From NCBI GenBank assembly GCA_000503195.1, contig AYSC01000016.1:1-64000 (forward strand): a stretch of 64,000 nucleotides of DNA, in the 5' to 3' direction. A program made the position numbers and the translations under genes. Of this stretch, positions 1 to 9,764 are shown piece after piece. How positions within the stretch are numbered: position 1 is the first letter of the stretch; every line of letters starts with the position of its first letter. The stretch is from Blastomonas sp. CACIA14H2. GTDB taxonomy: Bacteria > Pseudomonadota > Alphaproteobacteria > Sphingomonadales > Sphingomonadaceae. The notes beneath the pieces were generated by a model. The model had not been told where the DNA came from, ran no database searches, and saw nothing but the letters and a program-made list of their open reading frames with translations.

Positions 1-2498
1 CCCCCCGCCTTCGCGGGGGACCGTCTTCGGCTGTCGATCCGCTCCCCGAGTCCGCCATCACCGCGCTGCTCCATGCCGCCGCCGAGGCGCTGATCGCGAC
101 GCTCGAACGGCCCGACTGGCCGCAGCGCGAGGGCGCGTGGACGGGCTTGCAGGCGCTCGCGCGGTTGCGCTGGCCCTGGGCGGGGCTGGCCTCGCGTCAC
201 CTGAAGCAGCCGGAAAAGGCCGAACGCTGGCTGTTCTCGCGCCTGCCCGAATGGGAGGAGCAGGCCCCACGCCCGCAGCCGCGCCAGATCAGCCTGGCCG
301 AAGCCGATGCCGAGGCGCAGCTCGAAGCCCTGACGGGCGCCGGTGCCGAACGCCGCGAGGGCCAGCGCCAGTTCGCGCGCACCGCCGCGCACGTCTTCGC
401 CCCGCGCGAGCGCCGCGCCGAACCGCATATGCTGCTCGCCGAGGCGGGCACCGGCATCGGCAAGACCCTCGGCTATCTCGCCCCCGCCTCGCTCTGGTCG
501 CACGGCGCGGGCGGCACGGTGTGGATTTCGACCTATACCAAGGCGCTGCAACGCCAGCTCTCGCGCGAGACCGAGCGGATCTATGGCAGCGAGGCCGAGT
601 TCCGCAAGCGCGTGGTCATCCGCAAGGGGCGCGAGAACTATCTGTGCCTGCTCAACCTCGAGGACGCGCTGCAGGGCGGCTTCCAGAACCGCGCCGCCGT
701 CCTGGCGCAACTGGTCGCGCGCTGGGCGGCGTACAGCCGCGACGGCGACATGATCGGCGGCGACCTGCCCGGCTGGCTCACCACGCTGTTCCGCCGCGCA
801 GGCGTCACCGCGCTCACCGACCGGCGCGGCGAGTGCGTCTATGCCGGCTGCCCGCATTACCGCAAATGCTTCATCGAGCACGCCGCGCGGTCGAGCCAGC
901 AGGCCGATCTGGTCATCGCCAACCATGCGCTGGTGATGGTCAATGCCGCGCGCGCGCACGAGCAGCAGGGTCGCCCGACGCGGATCATCTTCGACGAAGG
1001 CCATCATCTGCACGATGCCGCCGATTCGATGTTCGCGGTCGCACTGACCGGGCAGGAAACGGTCGAGATGCGCCGCTGGGTGATGGGGCCCGAAGGCAAG
1101 TCGCGCGGCCGCAGGCGTGGTCTCGCCGCGCGCCTCTCGGACGTCGCCTCCTATGACGAGGCGGGCGGCCGGGCGATCGAGCAGGCGCGGATCGCCGCCG
1201 AAGCGCTGCCCGGCGAGGGCTGGCTCGCGCGCATCCGCGAAGGCGCGCCCTCGGGCGAGATCGAGCAGCTGCTCGCCGCGATCCGGGGCACCGTCTATGC
1301 CCGCGACGAAAGCGGCGCGGAAGACGCGGGTTATGGCATGGAGACCGAACTTGCCGAGCTCGACGGGCCGCTGATCGCCGCCGCGATGGAGGCCGCGCGC
1401 GCGATCGACGCGCTGCACCAGCCGCTGGTCGCTTTGGGCCGCCGGCTCGAGGTGCTGATCGAGGACCCGCCCGACTGGCTCGACGGCCCCGCGCGCGCAC
1501 GGATCGAGGGCGCGCTCGCCTCGCTCGGCTGGCGGATCGACCTGCTCGCCGCCTGGGCCTCGCTGCTCGGGCGGATCGGCGGCCCTGCGGATCCCGATTT
1601 CGTGGACTGGCTGGCGCTCGACCGCGTCGAGGGGCGCGAGTACGACATGGGGCTGCACCGCCGCTGGCTCGACCCGGGCAAGCCGCTCGCCGAAGCCGTA
1701 ATCAAGCCCGCGCACGGCGTGCTCGTGACCTCCGCCACGCTCAAGGCCGGCGAGGACTGGACCCCAGCGATGATGCGCACCGGTGCGGTGCATCTGGAAA
1801 GGCCGCCCGAACTGTTCGAGGCGCGCAGCCCATTCGATTATGCGAACCAGGCCGAGGTGCTGATCGTCACCGATGTGAAAAAGGGCGACATGGCGGGACT
1901 GGCGGGCGCCTATGGGCGGCTGATCGAGGCCGCTGGCGGCGGTGCATTGGGCCTGTTCACCGCGATCAAGCGGTTGCGCGCGGTGCATGGCCGCATCGCC
2001 GACCGGCTCGCGCAATTGGGCCTGCCGCTCTATGCGCAGCATGTCGACCCGATGGAGACCGGGACTTTGGTCGACATCTTCCGCGACGATCCGCGCGCCT
2101 CGCTGCTCGGCACCGATTCCCTGCGCGACGGGGTCGACGTGCCCGGCGATTCGCTGCGGCTGGTCATCATGGAAGGCGTGCCCTGGCCCAAGCCCGACAT
2201 ATTGCACCGCGCGCGCAAGCTTGCCGGTGGCGGCAGCAAATATGACGACATGATCATTCGCGCGCGGCTCGCCCAGGCGTTCGGGCGGCTGATCCGCCGC
2301 GCCGACGATCGCGGGCGGTTCGTGATGCTGTCCTCCGCCTTTCCCTCGCGTCTGCTCAGCGCCTTTCCGCCCGGAACGCCGGTGCGAAGGTGCACGCTTT
2401 CCGAAGCTTTACAAGCGGTGCAATCTGGCGTTTCTGTGCAACCGAACAAGGGCGCGCGAATCGATCCCGTGACGGGACCGGGGGGAGAGATGCGATGA
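1..2498 (+). CDS. ATP-dependent DNA helicase, DinG/XPD-like (5' end outside window)
   Basis: The frame is open to the left edge, so the true start lies upstream and the TTG at 147 is only an internal codon. Superfamily 2 helicase features are clear: Walker A AEAGTGIGKT near nt 438-467, DEAH-type box DEGHH near nt 991-1005, VTSATL near nt 1726-1743, and a QAFGRLIRR motif VI near nt 2275-2301. Between motifs I and II, four cysteines (nt 640-870, including CVYAGCPHYRKC) match the Fe-S cluster of XPD/DinG helicases. By family it unwinds DNA 5' to 3' in repair or replication-conflict resolution. Its stop overlaps the next start as ATGA, suggesting coupled translation. The exact subfamily is uncertain. 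Confidence 0.9.
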   Translation, partial: PRLRGGPSSAVDPLPESAITALLHAAAEALIATLERPDWPQREGAWTGLQALARLRWPWAGLASRHLKQPEKAERWLFSRLPEWEEQAPRPQPRQISLAEADAEAQLEALTGAGAERREGQRQFARTAAHVFAPRERRAEPHMLLAEAGTGIGKTLGYLAPASLWSHGAGGTVWISTYTKALQRQLSRETERIYGSEAEFRKRVVIRKGRENYLCLLNLEDALQGGFQNRAAVLAQLVARWAAYSRDGDMIGGDLPGWLTTLFRRAGVTALTDRRGECVYAGCPHYRKCFIEHAARSSQQADLVIANHALVMVNAARAHEQQGRPTRIIFDEGHHLHDAADSMFAVALTGQETVEMRRWVMGPEGKSRGRRRGLAARLSDVASYDEAGGRAIEQARIAAEALPGEGWLARIREGAPSGEIEQLLAAIRGTVYARDESGAEDAGYGMETELAELDGPLIAAAMEAARAIDALHQPLVALGRRLEVLIEDPPDWLDGPARARIEGALASLGWRIDLLAAWASLLGRIGGPADPDFVDWLALDRVEGREYDMGLHRRWLDPGKPLAEAVIKPAHGVLVTSATLKAGEDWTPAMMRTGAVHLERPPELFEARSPFDYANQAEVLIVTDVKKGDMAGLAGAYGRLIEAAGGGALGLFTAIKRLRAVHGRIADRLAQLGLPLYAQHVDPMETGTLVDIFRDDPRASLLGTDSLRDGVDVPGDSLRLVIMEGVPWPKPDILHRARKLAGGGSKYDDMIIRARLAQAFGRLIRRADDRGRFVMLSSAFPSRLLSAFPPGTPVRRCTLSEALQAVQSGVSVQPNKGARIDPVTGPGGEMR

Positions 2499-3040
2499 AA
2501 AGGCTGACCTTGCTGCGGCACGCCAAATCGGACTGGCTGGACCGCTCCCTGCGCGATTTCGATCGGCCGCTCAACGCGCGCGGGATCAAGGGCGCCAAGG
2601 CGATGGGCTATTATGCCGCCGAGAAGAAGATGGTGTTCGACGCCGTCGTGGCCTCGCCCGCGGTGCGCGTCACCGAGACGATCGACCATTTCGAGACCGC
2701 CTATGGCCAGACGCTGCACCCCGACTGGGACCGGCGCATCTATCTCGCCTCGTCGGTGACGCTGATCGACGTGCTGCGCGGGGTGGATGACGGCGCGAAC
2801 CATGTGCTGATGGTCGGGCACAATCCGGGGCTCGAGGATCTGGTGTTCGATCTGGTGCCCGATGACGGATCGAGCCCGCTGCGCGATGTCGTCGAGGAGA
2901 AATTCCCCACCGCCGCGCTTGCGATCATGGACATCGCGATCGACCACTGGTCCGAACTCGACAATCGCACCGCGAAGCTGATCGAGGTCACCCGCCCGCG
3001 CGATCTGGACCCCGAGCTGGGGCCGCAGGACGACGACTGA
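2495..3040 (+). CDS. SixA-like phosphohistidine phosphatase (histidine phosphatase superfamily)
   Basis: A 181-residue protein begins with MKRLTLLRHAKSDW; the RHA motif (catalytic His9) and a later VGHNPG segment with the second histidine are hallmarks of the histidine phosphatase clan, SixA branch. The start is chosen at 2495 because a purine-rich GGGGGAGAG element sits just upstream and the ATG overlaps the helicase stop (ATGA). SixA proteins remove phosphate from phosphohistidine on HPt domains or PTS proteins; the substrate here is unknown. It is followed after 4 bases by a GNAT gene, so the three genes probably form one operon. Confidence 0.85.
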   Translation: MKRLTLLRHAKSDWLDRSLRDFDRPLNARGIKGAKAMGYYAAEKKMVFDAVVASPAVRVTETIDHFETAYGQTLHPDWDRRIYLASSVTLIDVLRGVDDGANHVLMVGHNPGLEDLVFDLVPDDGSSPLRDVVEEKFPTAALAIMDIAIDHWSELDNRTAKLIEVTRPRDLDPELGPQDDD

Positions 3041-3044
3041 CGCC

Positions 3045-3575
3045 ATGGCCAGAACGCTGCCCGAAACCATCCTGCGCCGCGCGGGGCCGGACGATGCCGC
3101 CAAGCTCGCGCTGATCGGCTCTGCCACCTTTCTCACCGCCTTTGCGCATGACCATCCCGGCCAGGCGCTGATCGACCATTGCAGCGTCGAACATGGCGCG
3201 GCGCGCTATGCCGCCTGGCTCGAAAAGCCCGATTATGCCTTCTGGCTGCTCGAGACGCCGCTCGGTGCGCCGGTCGGCTATGCGATGATGAGCCCGCCCG
3301 AACTCGATATCGAACCGCAGCCCGGATCGGTGGAACTGAAGCGCATCTATGCGCTGTCGGGCTGGCAGGGCGCAGGCCTGGGCCGCAGGCTGATGGACGC
3401 GGTGATCGACGAGGCGCGCGCGCGCGAAGCCACGTGCCTGTATCTGTGTGTCTATACCAACAATCCCGATGCGCAGCGCTTCTATGAGCGGTTCGGCTTC
3501 GAACGCGTCGGGCAGCAGCAGTTCATGACCGGCAATGTGCCGTTCACCGACTGGATCATGCGCAAGCCGCTCTGA
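3045..3575 (+). CDS. GNAT family N-acetyltransferase
   Basis: A 176-residue protein with the acetyl-CoA binding motif A (WQGAGLGRRLM, about residues 106-116) and the C-terminal NPDAQRFYERFGF segment typical of GNAT enzymes. It would transfer an acetyl group from acetyl-CoA to an amine; the sequence does not reveal whether the acceptor is a small molecule or a protein. It starts 4 bases after the SixA-like gene and is probably co-transcribed with it. It converges with the MerR gene, leaving 18 bases between the two stops. No signal peptide or membrane segment is present. Confidence 0.88.
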   Translation: MARTLPETILRRAGPDDAAKLALIGSATFLTAFAHDHPGQALIDHCSVEHGAARYAAWLEKPDYAFWLLETPLGAPVGYAMMSPPELDIEPQPGSVELKRIYALSGWQGAGLGRRLMDAVIDEARAREATCLYLCVYTNNPDAQRFYERFGFERVGQQQFMTGNVPFTDWIMRKPL

Positions 3576-3593
3576 GCGGCAGGTGACGGCGGT

Positions 3594-3971
3594 TCAGGCG
3601 GCCTCGAGCGCCGCGGCCAGCCGGTCGCGGATCGCGCGCAGCGCGGCCAGGTCGATCGCGGGCGCCGTCGACGCGGAAGGCGCCGGCGCTGCGGCAGGCG
3701 CCGGTTTGGCGCCCTTCCCCGCGAGATATTGCCGCGCGCCGCGCACGGTGAAGCCTTCGCGGTTGAGCAGCCGGTCGATCGTGCGCAGCGTCTCGACATC
3801 CTCGGGCCGGTAATAGCGCCGCCCCCCGGCACGCTTGAGCGGCTTGATGCTGTCGAACTGTGCTTCCCAATAGCGCAGGATATGCGGCTTCACCCCCAGT
3901 TCGGTCGAAACCTCGCCGATGGTGCGCATCGCGCCCTCGGCCTTGCCGGGGGTGATGGCCGGATCAGTCAC
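3594..3971 (-). CDS. MerR family transcriptional regulator
   Basis: 125 residues. An N-terminal MerR winged helix (about residues 15-80: [19 protein letters not shown], then [13 protein letters not shown]) is followed by an Ala/Pro-rich linker and a short C-terminal helix. There is no cysteine metal site or recognisable effector domain, so it belongs to the short HTH-only MerR group that commonly follows ihfA in alphaproteobacteria. The start is GTG at 3971, inside the last codons of ihfA (8-base overlap), which implies translational coupling. Its targets cannot be inferred. Confidence 0.88.
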   Translation of the reverse strand: MTDPAITPGKAEGAMRTIGEVSTELGVKPHILRYWEAQFDSIKPLKRAGGRRYYRPEDVETLRTIDRLLNREGFTVRGARQYLAGKGAKPAPAAAPAPSASTAPAIDLAALRAIRDRLAAALEAA

Positions 3972-4263
3972 CTGCCATGATCCTTTCCTTCATGATCTGG
4001 CTGGCGCGAAAGGTCAGCACGCGGCGCGGGGTGATCGGAACCTCGACCCCGGTCTTGGGGTTGCGGCCGACGCGCTCGCCCTTGTCGCGCAGCAGAAAGG
4101 TGCCGAAGCCCGAGATTTTCACGTTCTCGCCGCGCTCGAGCGCATCGGTCATGTGGTTCAGCACCGATTCCACCATCTGCGCCGCATCTGCCCGCGACAG
4201 CCCCACCTGATGGTTGATCGTATCGGCCAGATCGGCCCTGGTCAAAGTTCCCACTGAACGCAT
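3964..4263 (-). CDS. ihfA: Integration host factor subunit alpha
   Basis: 99 residues, the usual HU/IHF length. It shows the DNA-binding signature [20 protein letters not shown] and the beta-arm [10 protein letters not shown], whose proline intercalates into bent DNA. The protein pairs with IhfB to bend DNA at specific sites in transcription, replication and recombination. It lies downstream of rpmF-plsX-fabH on the same strand but after a 115-base gap containing its own good promoter. A merR gene overlaps its 3' end. Confidence 0.93.
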   Translation of the reverse strand: MRSVGTLTRADLADTINHQVGLSRADAAQMVESVLNHMTDALERGENVKISGFGTFLLRDKGERVGRNPKTGVEVPITPRRVLTFRASQIMKERIMAGD

Positions 4264-4306
4264 CGCCCCGTCTCCTTACCCGCGACTGCAAGAATAGCGA
4301 ATCGAA

Positions 4307-4335
4307 GTTATAATGGCAAATCGCGCCTGTGTAAA
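4307..4335 (-). promoter_or_regulatory. Predicted sigma-70 promoter of ihfA-merR
   Basis: Read on the minus strand, a TTTACA -35 element (4330-4335) and a TATAAC -10 element (4307-4312) are separated by exactly 17 bases; each matches the consensus at five of six positions. The -10 lies about 44 bases upstream of the ihfA ATG. It sits in the fabH-ihfA gap, so ihfA-merR can be transcribed independently of the lipid genes. Confidence 0.6.
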
Positions 4336-4378
4336 AACAGTGCGAAAAGAGGCTATTGCGCGACAAATTTGCGTGAGG

Positions 4379-5371
4379 TTAATAGCGGATTACCGCCGCC
4401 CCCCAGGTGAGCCCGCCCCCCATCGCCTCGAGCACCAGCAGGTCGCCGCGCTGGATGCGTCCGTCGCGCACCGCAGTGTCGAGCGCGAGTGGAACCGAGG
4501 CCGCCGAGGTATTGGCATGCTGGTCCACCGTCACCACCACCTTTTCTGGCGGCAGACCCAGCTTGCGCGCGGTCGCATCGAGAATGCGGGCATTGGCCTG
4601 GTGCGGCACGACCCAGTCGATATCGGCGCTGGTCAGGCCCAGCCGGTGCAGCACCTGCTCCATCACTTCGGCGAGATTGACCACGGCATGCCGGAACACC
4701 TCGCGCCCCTTCATCCGCACCTTGCCGACGGTGCCCGTGCTCGAGGGTCCGCCATCGACATAGAGCAGGTCGTGATGGCGGCCATCGGCGTGCAGCTGGG
4801 TCGTCAGGATGCCGCGCGCGGCGCTATCGCCCTCGGCGGCAGTTTCGAGCCCCAGCACCACGGCGCCCGCGCCATCGCCGAACAGCACGCAGGTGCCGCG
4901 ATCCTCCCAGTCGAGAATGCGGCTGAAGGTTTCCGCGCCGATCACCAGCGCGCGCCGGGCCATGCCGGTGCGCAGCATGCTGTCCGCAACGCTGAGCGCA
5001 TAGAGAAAGCCCGAGCAGACCGCCGCGACGTCGAAGGCGATGCCGCCAACCATCCCGATCGCCGACTGCACCTTGGTCGCGGTGGCGGGGAAGGTGTAGT
5101 CGGGCGTCGCTGTCGCAAGCACGATCAGGTCGACATCGCTGCCTGCCAGTCCTGCGGCTTCGAGCGCCTTGTTGGCCGCAGCGATGGCCAACGTGCCCGT
5201 GGTCTCTTCAGGCGCAGCGATATGGCGGAACTTGATGCCGGTCCGCTCGGTGATCCATGTGTCCGAGGTATCGACGGTCTCGGCCAGTTCGGCATTGGAT
5301 ACCCGCTTGGCTGGCAGTGCCGATCCCGTGCCGAGAATGACACTGCGCGTCGCCGGAGCCTGAAAAGTCAT
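4379..5371 (-). CDS. fabH: 3-oxoacyl-ACP synthase III (KAS III)
   Basis: 330 residues, standard for FabH. The catalytic triad is visible: Cys119 in AAVCSGF, His257 in VVPHQAN and Asn287 in QHANTSAAS. The enzyme condenses acetyl-CoA with malonyl-ACP to start type II fatty acid synthesis in the cytosol. The ATG overlaps the plsX stop (ATGA), the conserved rpmF-plsX-fabH arrangement that links membrane lipid initiation with ribosome production. Confidence 0.96.
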   Translation of the reverse strand: MTFQAPATRSVILGTGSALPAKRVSNAELAETVDTSDTWITERTGIKFRHIAAPEETTGTLAIAAANKALEAAGLAGSDVDLIVLATATPDYTFPATATKVQSAIGMVGGIAFDVAAVCSGFLYALSVADSMLRTGMARRALVIGAETFSRILDWEDRGTCVLFGDGAGAVVLGLETAAEGDSAARGILTTQLHADGRHHDLLYVDGGPSSTGTVGKVRMKGREVFRHAVVNLAEVMEQVLHRLGLTSADIDWVVPHQANARILDATARKLGLPPEKVVVTVDQHANTSAASVPLALDTAVRDGRIQRGDLLVLEAMGGGLTWGAAVIRY

Positions 5372-6444
5372 TTGGGAAATTCGCCCGATCCGTTGGAAGC
5401 GACGCCGTTGCTGGCGATCGCGCTGGTATCAAAGTCCTTGAGCACATCGCCGATGCGCTGCGTGATATTGTCCTCGACCAGTCGCGCGGCGACCTCGACC
5501 GCGTTGGCCACGCCCTTGATGCTCGCCGATCCGTGGCTTTTCACCACCACGCCGTTGAGGCCCAGGAACACCGCGCCATTATGGTTGTTGGGGTCGAGAT
5601 GGTGCTTGAGCAGTTCGGTCGCGGGGCGCGAGATCAGGAAGCCGATCTTCGAGCGGAGCGACGACTGGAAGCTGCGGCGGAGCAGATCGGTGACGAAGCG
5701 CGCGGTGCCTTCGAGCGCCTTCAAGGCGATATTGCCCGAAAAGCCGTCGGTGACGACGACATCGACATCGCCGCGCGAGATCTTGTCGGCTTCGGTGAAA
5801 CCCTGGAACTGCATCGGCAGGTGCGTCGCGGCGCGCAGCGCGGCGGCGGCATCGCGGATCGCCTCGGTGCCCTTCGATTCCTCGGTGCCGATATTAAGTA
5901 GCCCGGTGCGCGGACGCTCGAACCCGAAGATGATCTGCGAATAGACCGCGCCCATGATTGCGAACTGGACGAGGTTGCGCGCGTCGCATTCGGTGTTCGC
6001 GCCAAGGTCGAGCATGACCATGTCGGTCTCCTCGAGCGTCGGCAGCAAGGCCGCGAGCGCGGGCCGGTCGATGCCGGGCATGGTGCGCAGCGCCAGCTTG
6101 GACATCGCCATCAGCGCGCCGGTATTGCCGGCGCTCACAGCCGCGCTGCAATCGCCGGACTTCACCGCCTGGATGGCGAGCCCCATCGAGCTGTTCTTGG
6201 ATTTGCGCAGCGCCTGGCTCGGCTTGTCCTCGCCCTTCACCACCTCGTCGGTGTGGAGGATCTCGGACGCCGCGCGCAGATTGGGGTGATTGTCCAGGCC
6301 TGCCTTGATCTGCTGTTCGTCGCCGACCAGCAGAAAGGTGAAGCGGTCATGGCGGTGGCGCGCCTCGGCCGCCCCGCCCAGCATCACCCGCACGCCTTCG
6401 TCACCGCCCATCGCATCGATCGCGATCCGCGGCTTCATCGGCAC
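5368..6444 (-). CDS. plsX: Phosphate acyltransferase PlsX
   Basis: 358 residues with the family opening [11 protein letters not shown] and a conserved NIGTEESKG segment. PlsX converts acyl-ACP to acyl-phosphate, the donor used by PlsY for glycerol-3-phosphate acylation. The GTG at 6444 is preferred because AGGGGG lies 8 bases upstream; an in-frame ATG at 6438 would give a protein two residues shorter. It follows rpmF by 43 bases and overlaps fabH by four. Confidence 0.95.
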   Translation of the reverse strand: MPMKPRIAIDAMGGDEGVRVMLGGAAEARHRHDRFTFLLVGDEQQIKAGLDNHPNLRAASEILHTDEVVKGEDKPSQALRKSKNSSMGLAIQAVKSGDCSAAVSAGNTGALMAMSKLALRTMPGIDRPALAALLPTLEETDMVMLDLGANTECDARNLVQFAIMGAVYSQIIFGFERPRTGLLNIGTEESKGTEAIRDAAAALRAATHLPMQFQGFTEADKISRGDVDVVVTDGFSGNIALKALEGTARFVTDLLRRSFQSSLRSKIGFLISRPATELLKHHLDPNNHNGAVFLGLNGVVVKSHGSASIKGVANAVEVAARLVEDNITQRIGDVLKDFDTSAIASNGVASNGSGEFPK

Positions 6445-6487
6445 CGGTTAATCCCCCTGAAAAAGTGCAAAGACCGTCTGATGAGGA

Positions 6488-6664
6488 TCAGGCGACTTCG
6501 AGCACCTCGCGGCCATTGTAATGGCCGCATGCGCCGCAGACATGGTGCGGACGCTTCAGTTCACCACAGTTGGAGCATTCGCTGAACGCGTCGATCGTCA
6601 GCGAATCGTGGCTCCGGCGCATGCCGCGCTTGGAGGGCGAAGTTTTTCTCTTAGGAACAGCCAT
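6488..6664 (-). CDS. rpmF: 50S ribosomal protein bL32
   Basis: 58 residues starting [20 protein letters not shown] and carrying two zinc-type CxxC pairs (CSNC and CGAC), so this is the zinc-binding form of bL32. It is the first gene of the rpmF-plsX-fabH cluster and is divergent from the MAPEG gene. It is short, but its sequence is unmistakable. Confidence 0.95.
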   Translation of the reverse strand: MAVPKRKTSPSKRGMRRSHDSLTIDAFSECSNCGELKRPHHVCGACGHYNGREVLEVA

Positions 6665-6785
6665 GGCAGCCTGCTAACCTTAAATTGCTTGTCAATCAAT
6701 GCGATAATGCCAAGTCGTCCCAACAGGAAGCAACTGGCGCGACCTGCCGGTGGAGCGACACGGCCCATTCGCGTGCGAAGGCGGC

Positions 6786-6813
6786 GCTATAGCGAAAATC
6801 TCGTGCGTTGCAA
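6786..6813 (-). promoter_or_regulatory. Possible rpmF operon promoter
   Basis: On the minus strand, TTGCAA (6808-6813) and TATAGC (6786-6791) are 16 bases apart, about 120 bases upstream of rpmF, in the 220-base divergent region shared with the MAPEG gene. The match is moderate and no other element is as good. Confidence 0.35.
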
Positions 6814-6884
6814 GCATTGTCGCGCTACGCCGCTGCGGAAAGGGTTGCCGGGTGGAGGCGACCGCGAACGAGGGGACGACACGC

Positions 6885-7283
6885 ATGAACCTGCCGCTGA
6901 CACTGACCATGGCCGCTGCTGCCGGATTGATCAACCTGTGGCTCGCCATCCGCATCGGCCAGGTGCGCACCAGCCAGAAGGTGAGCGTGGGCGATGGCGG
7001 CAACGAGTTCGTCATCCGCCGCATGCGCGCGCAGGCCAATTTCGTCGAGTACACGCCCTTCGTGCTGATCCTGATCGGTGCGCTCGAATGCTCGGGCTAT
7101 GCCGCGACCTGGCTCTGGGTGGTCGGCATCGTCTACATGATCGGCCGGCTGGCGCACGGGCTCGGCATGGACGGCGGCGCGTTCAAGCTCGGCCGGATGA
7201 TCGGCACGCTGACCTCGATGCTGACGCTGCTCGGGCTGTCGGGCTATGCCATCTATGTCGCGAGCATCATGCCCGCCGCCTGA
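6885..7283 (+). CDS. MAPEG family membrane protein
   Basis: 132 residues with about four hydrophobic segments and the MAPEG signature region (RRMRAQANFVEYTPFVLILIG, split here as RRMRAQANFVEY and TPFVLILIG). MAPEG proteins are small inner-membrane enzymes or enzyme-like proteins related to microsomal glutathione transferase; bacterial members are mostly uncharacterised. The ATG at 6885 is chosen because GAGGGGACG precedes it and the hydrophobic first segment begins there. It is divergent from rpmF and converges with recG 26 bases downstream. Confidence 0.82.
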   Translation: MNLPLTLTMAAAAGLINLWLAIRIGQVRTSQKVSVGDGGNEFVIRRMRAQANFVEYTPFVLILIGALECSGYAATWLWVVGIVYMIGRLAHGLGMDGGAFKLGRMIGTLTSMLTLLGLSGYAIYVASIMPAA

Positions 7284-7309
7284 CAATCCATCGCGCTCGG
7301 GGGCGGCGC

Positions 7310-9367
7310 CTACCCGCCCCGGAGCAGCTTCGCGCCATAGTCGCGCTCGAACAGGTAGAGCGCGATCCGCGCCGCCTGGCCGCGTTCGCTGTCGAGCCCG
7401 CCATCGCGGTCCATCAGCAGCCGGGCATCGTCCGATGCCGTACCGATCAGGCGCTGCACCTGTTCGGGGCTGGCGATGCGGAAGGCGCTGTCGCCCGATT
7501 GCCGCGTGCCGAGCAGCTCGCCGCCGCCGCGCAGCCGCAGATCCTCTTCGGCGATGTGAAACCCGTCCTGGCTCGAGCGCATCAGCGCGAGCCGCGCGCG
7601 CGCGGTCTCGCTGAGCGCGCTTCCGCGCAGCAGCACGCAGACCGATTTCTGGTCGCCGCGTCCCACCCGGCCGCGCAGCTGGTGCAGTTGCGCCAGGCCG
7701 AAGCGCTCCGCCGCCTCGATGATCATCAGCGTCGCATTGGGCACATCGACCCCGACCTCGATCACCGTCGTCGCCACCAGCAGCGCGGTCTTGCCGCTGG
7801 CGAAGTCCGCCATCATCGCATCCTTGCGCTCGACCGGCATCTGGCCGTGCACCAGCGAGACCTTGCCGGGAAAGCGCTCGGCAAGCTGCGCCGCGCGCGT
7901 CTCGGCGGCGGCCAGATCGCTGGTTTCGCTGTCCATCACCAGCGGGCACACCCAATAGGCCTGGCCGCCGCGCTCGATATGCCGGGCAAGCCCATCGACG
8001 ATCTCGTGCAAGCGATCGTCGGCGATCACCCGCGTCTCGATCGGCTGGCGTCCCGGCGGCAGCTCGTCGAGCCGCGAGACGTCCATCTCGCCATAATGGC
8101 TGAGCGTCAGCGTGCGCGGGATCGGCGTTGCCGTCATCGCCAGCAGGTGCGGGGTCGCCCTGCCCTTTTCCTGCAGCATCAGCCGCTGCGACACGCCGAA
8201 CTTGTGCTGCTCGTCGATCACCGCGAGCGCGAGGTTGCGATAGCGCACCGCCTCCTGGAACAACGCGTGCGTGCCGATGACGATCTGGATCGAGCCGTCC
8301 GCGAGCCCCATCAGCGTCGCCTCGCGCGCGCGGCCCTTGTCGCGCCCGGTGAGCACCGCGATGCTGACAGGCAGGCCCGAAAGCATCCGCGAGATCGTGT
8401 CGAAATGCTGCCGCGCGAGGATTTCGGTCGGCGCGAGCAGCGCCGCCTGCCCGCCGCATTCGACCGCGTTCAGCATCGCCATCACCGCGACCAGCGTCTT
8501 GCCCGCCCCGACATCGCCCTGGAGCAGCCGCAGCATCGGCACCGGCTGCGCCATGTCGCCGTTGATCTCCTCGATCGTCCGCCGCTGCGCCCCGGTCAGC
8601 GCGAAAGGCAGCTTGAGCGCATCGCGCAGGTGCCCGCCGCCCTGCAGCGCGACGCCCTTGCGCTTGCGGTTGCTCTGTCGGATCAGCGCAAAGGCGAGCT
8701 GGTTGGCGAAGATCTCGTCATAGGCGAGCCGCTCGCGCGGCTTTTCATCCATGCCCTGATGCGCGGCGGCGAGCGCTTCGTGCCAGTCGGGCCAGCCCTC
8801 GCGCGCCTTCAGCGTCGGTTCGATCCATTCGGGCAGCGGCGGCAGCTGCGCCAGCGCCTGCGCCGCCAAGGAGGCGACGCGCTTCTGCCCCAGCCCCTCG
8901 GCGAGCGGATAGACGGGCTCCGCCTCGCCGATCTGGTCGGCCTGGCCCGGCTCCACCACGTGGTCGGGATGGACGATCTGCCACGCCTCGCCCCAGATCT
9001 CGAGCTTGCCCGCCGCCAGCCGCGTCTCGCCCAGCGGCCAGAGCTTCTTCGCCCAGCCCGGATTGCCGCCGAAATAGACCAGCGCGATATGGTTGCCGAT
9101 CGCATCCTCGGCGATCACCCGCGTGGGCCCGCGTCCGGGGCTCGAGCGATAGCCGGTCGCGGTGAGCGCGATGATGATCTGCTCGCCCGTGCCGGCCTGA
9201 TCGGCATTGTCGACGCGCCGACGGCGGATGAAGCCGGTGGGCAGATGATAGGCCATGTCCTTGACCCGCGAAATGCCCAGCCGCGCGAACGGCTTCTGCA
9301 GGCTGACGCCGACGCCCTTGAGGCTCTCGATCTCGGCGAATGCGGGGTTGAGTATATCGGGGCGCAT
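7310..9367 (-). CDS. recG: ATP-dependent DNA helicase RecG
   Basis: 685 residues, as expected. The order is an N-terminal wedge/OB domain (about 1-230), then a superfamily 2 motor with Walker A LLQGDVGAGKTLVA, DEQH box VIDEQHKFG, SAT-type ATPIPRTL and motif VI QLRGRVGRGDQ. RecG regresses stalled forks and branch-migrates junctions. The start at 9367 (MRPDILNPAF) matches the family N-terminus; the upstream open frame is not conserved-looking. It diverges from sdhE-mfd, so the locus groups fork repair with transcription-coupled repair. Confidence 0.95.
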   Translation of the reverse strand: MRPDILNPAFAEIESLKGVGVSLQKPFARLGISRVKDMAYHLPTGFIRRRRVDNADQAGTGEQIIIALTATGYRSSPGRGPTRVIAEDAIGNHIALVYFGGNPGWAKKLWPLGETRLAAGKLEIWGEAWQIVHPDHVVEPGQADQIGEAEPVYPLAEGLGQKRVASLAAQALAQLPPLPEWIEPTLKAREGWPDWHEALAAAHQGMDEKPRERLAYDEIFANQLAFALIRQSNRKRKGVALQGGGHLRDALKLPFALTGAQRRTIEEINGDMAQPVPMLRLLQGDVGAGKTLVAVMAMLNAVECGGQAALLAPTEILARQHFDTISRMLSGLPVSIAVLTGRDKGRAREATLMGLADGSIQIVIGTHALFQEAVRYRNLALAVIDEQHKFGVSQRLMLQEKGRATPHLLAMTATPIPRTLTLSHYGEMDVSRLDELPPGRQPIETRVIADDRLHEIVDGLARHIERGGQAYWVCPLVMDSETSDLAAAETRAAQLAERFPGKVSLVHGQMPVERKDAMMADFASGKTALLVATTVIEVGVDVPNATLMIIEAAERFGLAQLHQLRGRVGRGDQKSVCVLLRGSALSETARARLALMRSSQDGFHIAEEDLRLRGGGELLGTRQSGDSAFRIASPEQVQRLIGTASDDARLLMDRDGGLDSERGQAARIALYLFERDYGAKLLRGG

Positions 9368-9469
9368 GGCTATCGCAAAAAACGCAACGCACTGACATGT
9401 GCTGCTGGCTGGAATCCTGACCCGTCTTAGGCAGGCCCGGCCCACCCCGCAAGCAAAGGAACTTCTGGC

Positions 9470-9736
9470 ATGGACCGCGAAACCCGATTGCGCCGCCTGG
9501 CCTTCCGCGCCTGGCACCGGGGCACGCGCGAGGCAGATTACATGATCGGCGGCTTTTTCGATCGCTATGGCCAGAGCTGGTCCGACGAGGAACTCGACTG
9601 GTTCGAGACGCTGATCGAGGAGCAGGACGTCGACATCATGGCCTGGGCGATCGGGACGCAGCCGGTGCCCGATCGCTTTGCCGGGCCGCAGATGGACGCG
9701 TTCCGCCAGCTCGATTTCATCAACATCCCGCGCTGA
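9470..9736 (+). CDS. sdhE: FAD assembly factor SdhE (succinate dehydrogenase assembly factor 2 family)
   Basis: 88 residues containing the RGxxE motif (HRGTREAD, residues 17-24) that is diagnostic for SdhE/SdhAF2 proteins, followed by FETLIEEQDVDIMAW. Members promote covalent attachment of FAD to SdhA in succinate dehydrogenase. Its location between recG and mfd is a recurrent alphaproteobacterial arrangement and says nothing about repair. The mfd gene starts 28 bases downstream, probably in the same transcript. Confidence 0.9.
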   Translation: MDRETRLRRLAFRAWHRGTREADYMIGGFFDRYGQSWSDEELDWFETLIEEQDVDIMAWAIGTQPVPDRFAGPQMDAFRQLDFINIPR

Positions 9737-9764
9737 TCGCACCGGCGCGCAAGGCACACCCCTT

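Noticed and set aside
6521-9430. A 969-codon plus-strand frame across rpmF, MAPEG and opposite recG
   Set aside because: It crosses three convincing genes and has no family features; it is a GC-rich shadow frame.
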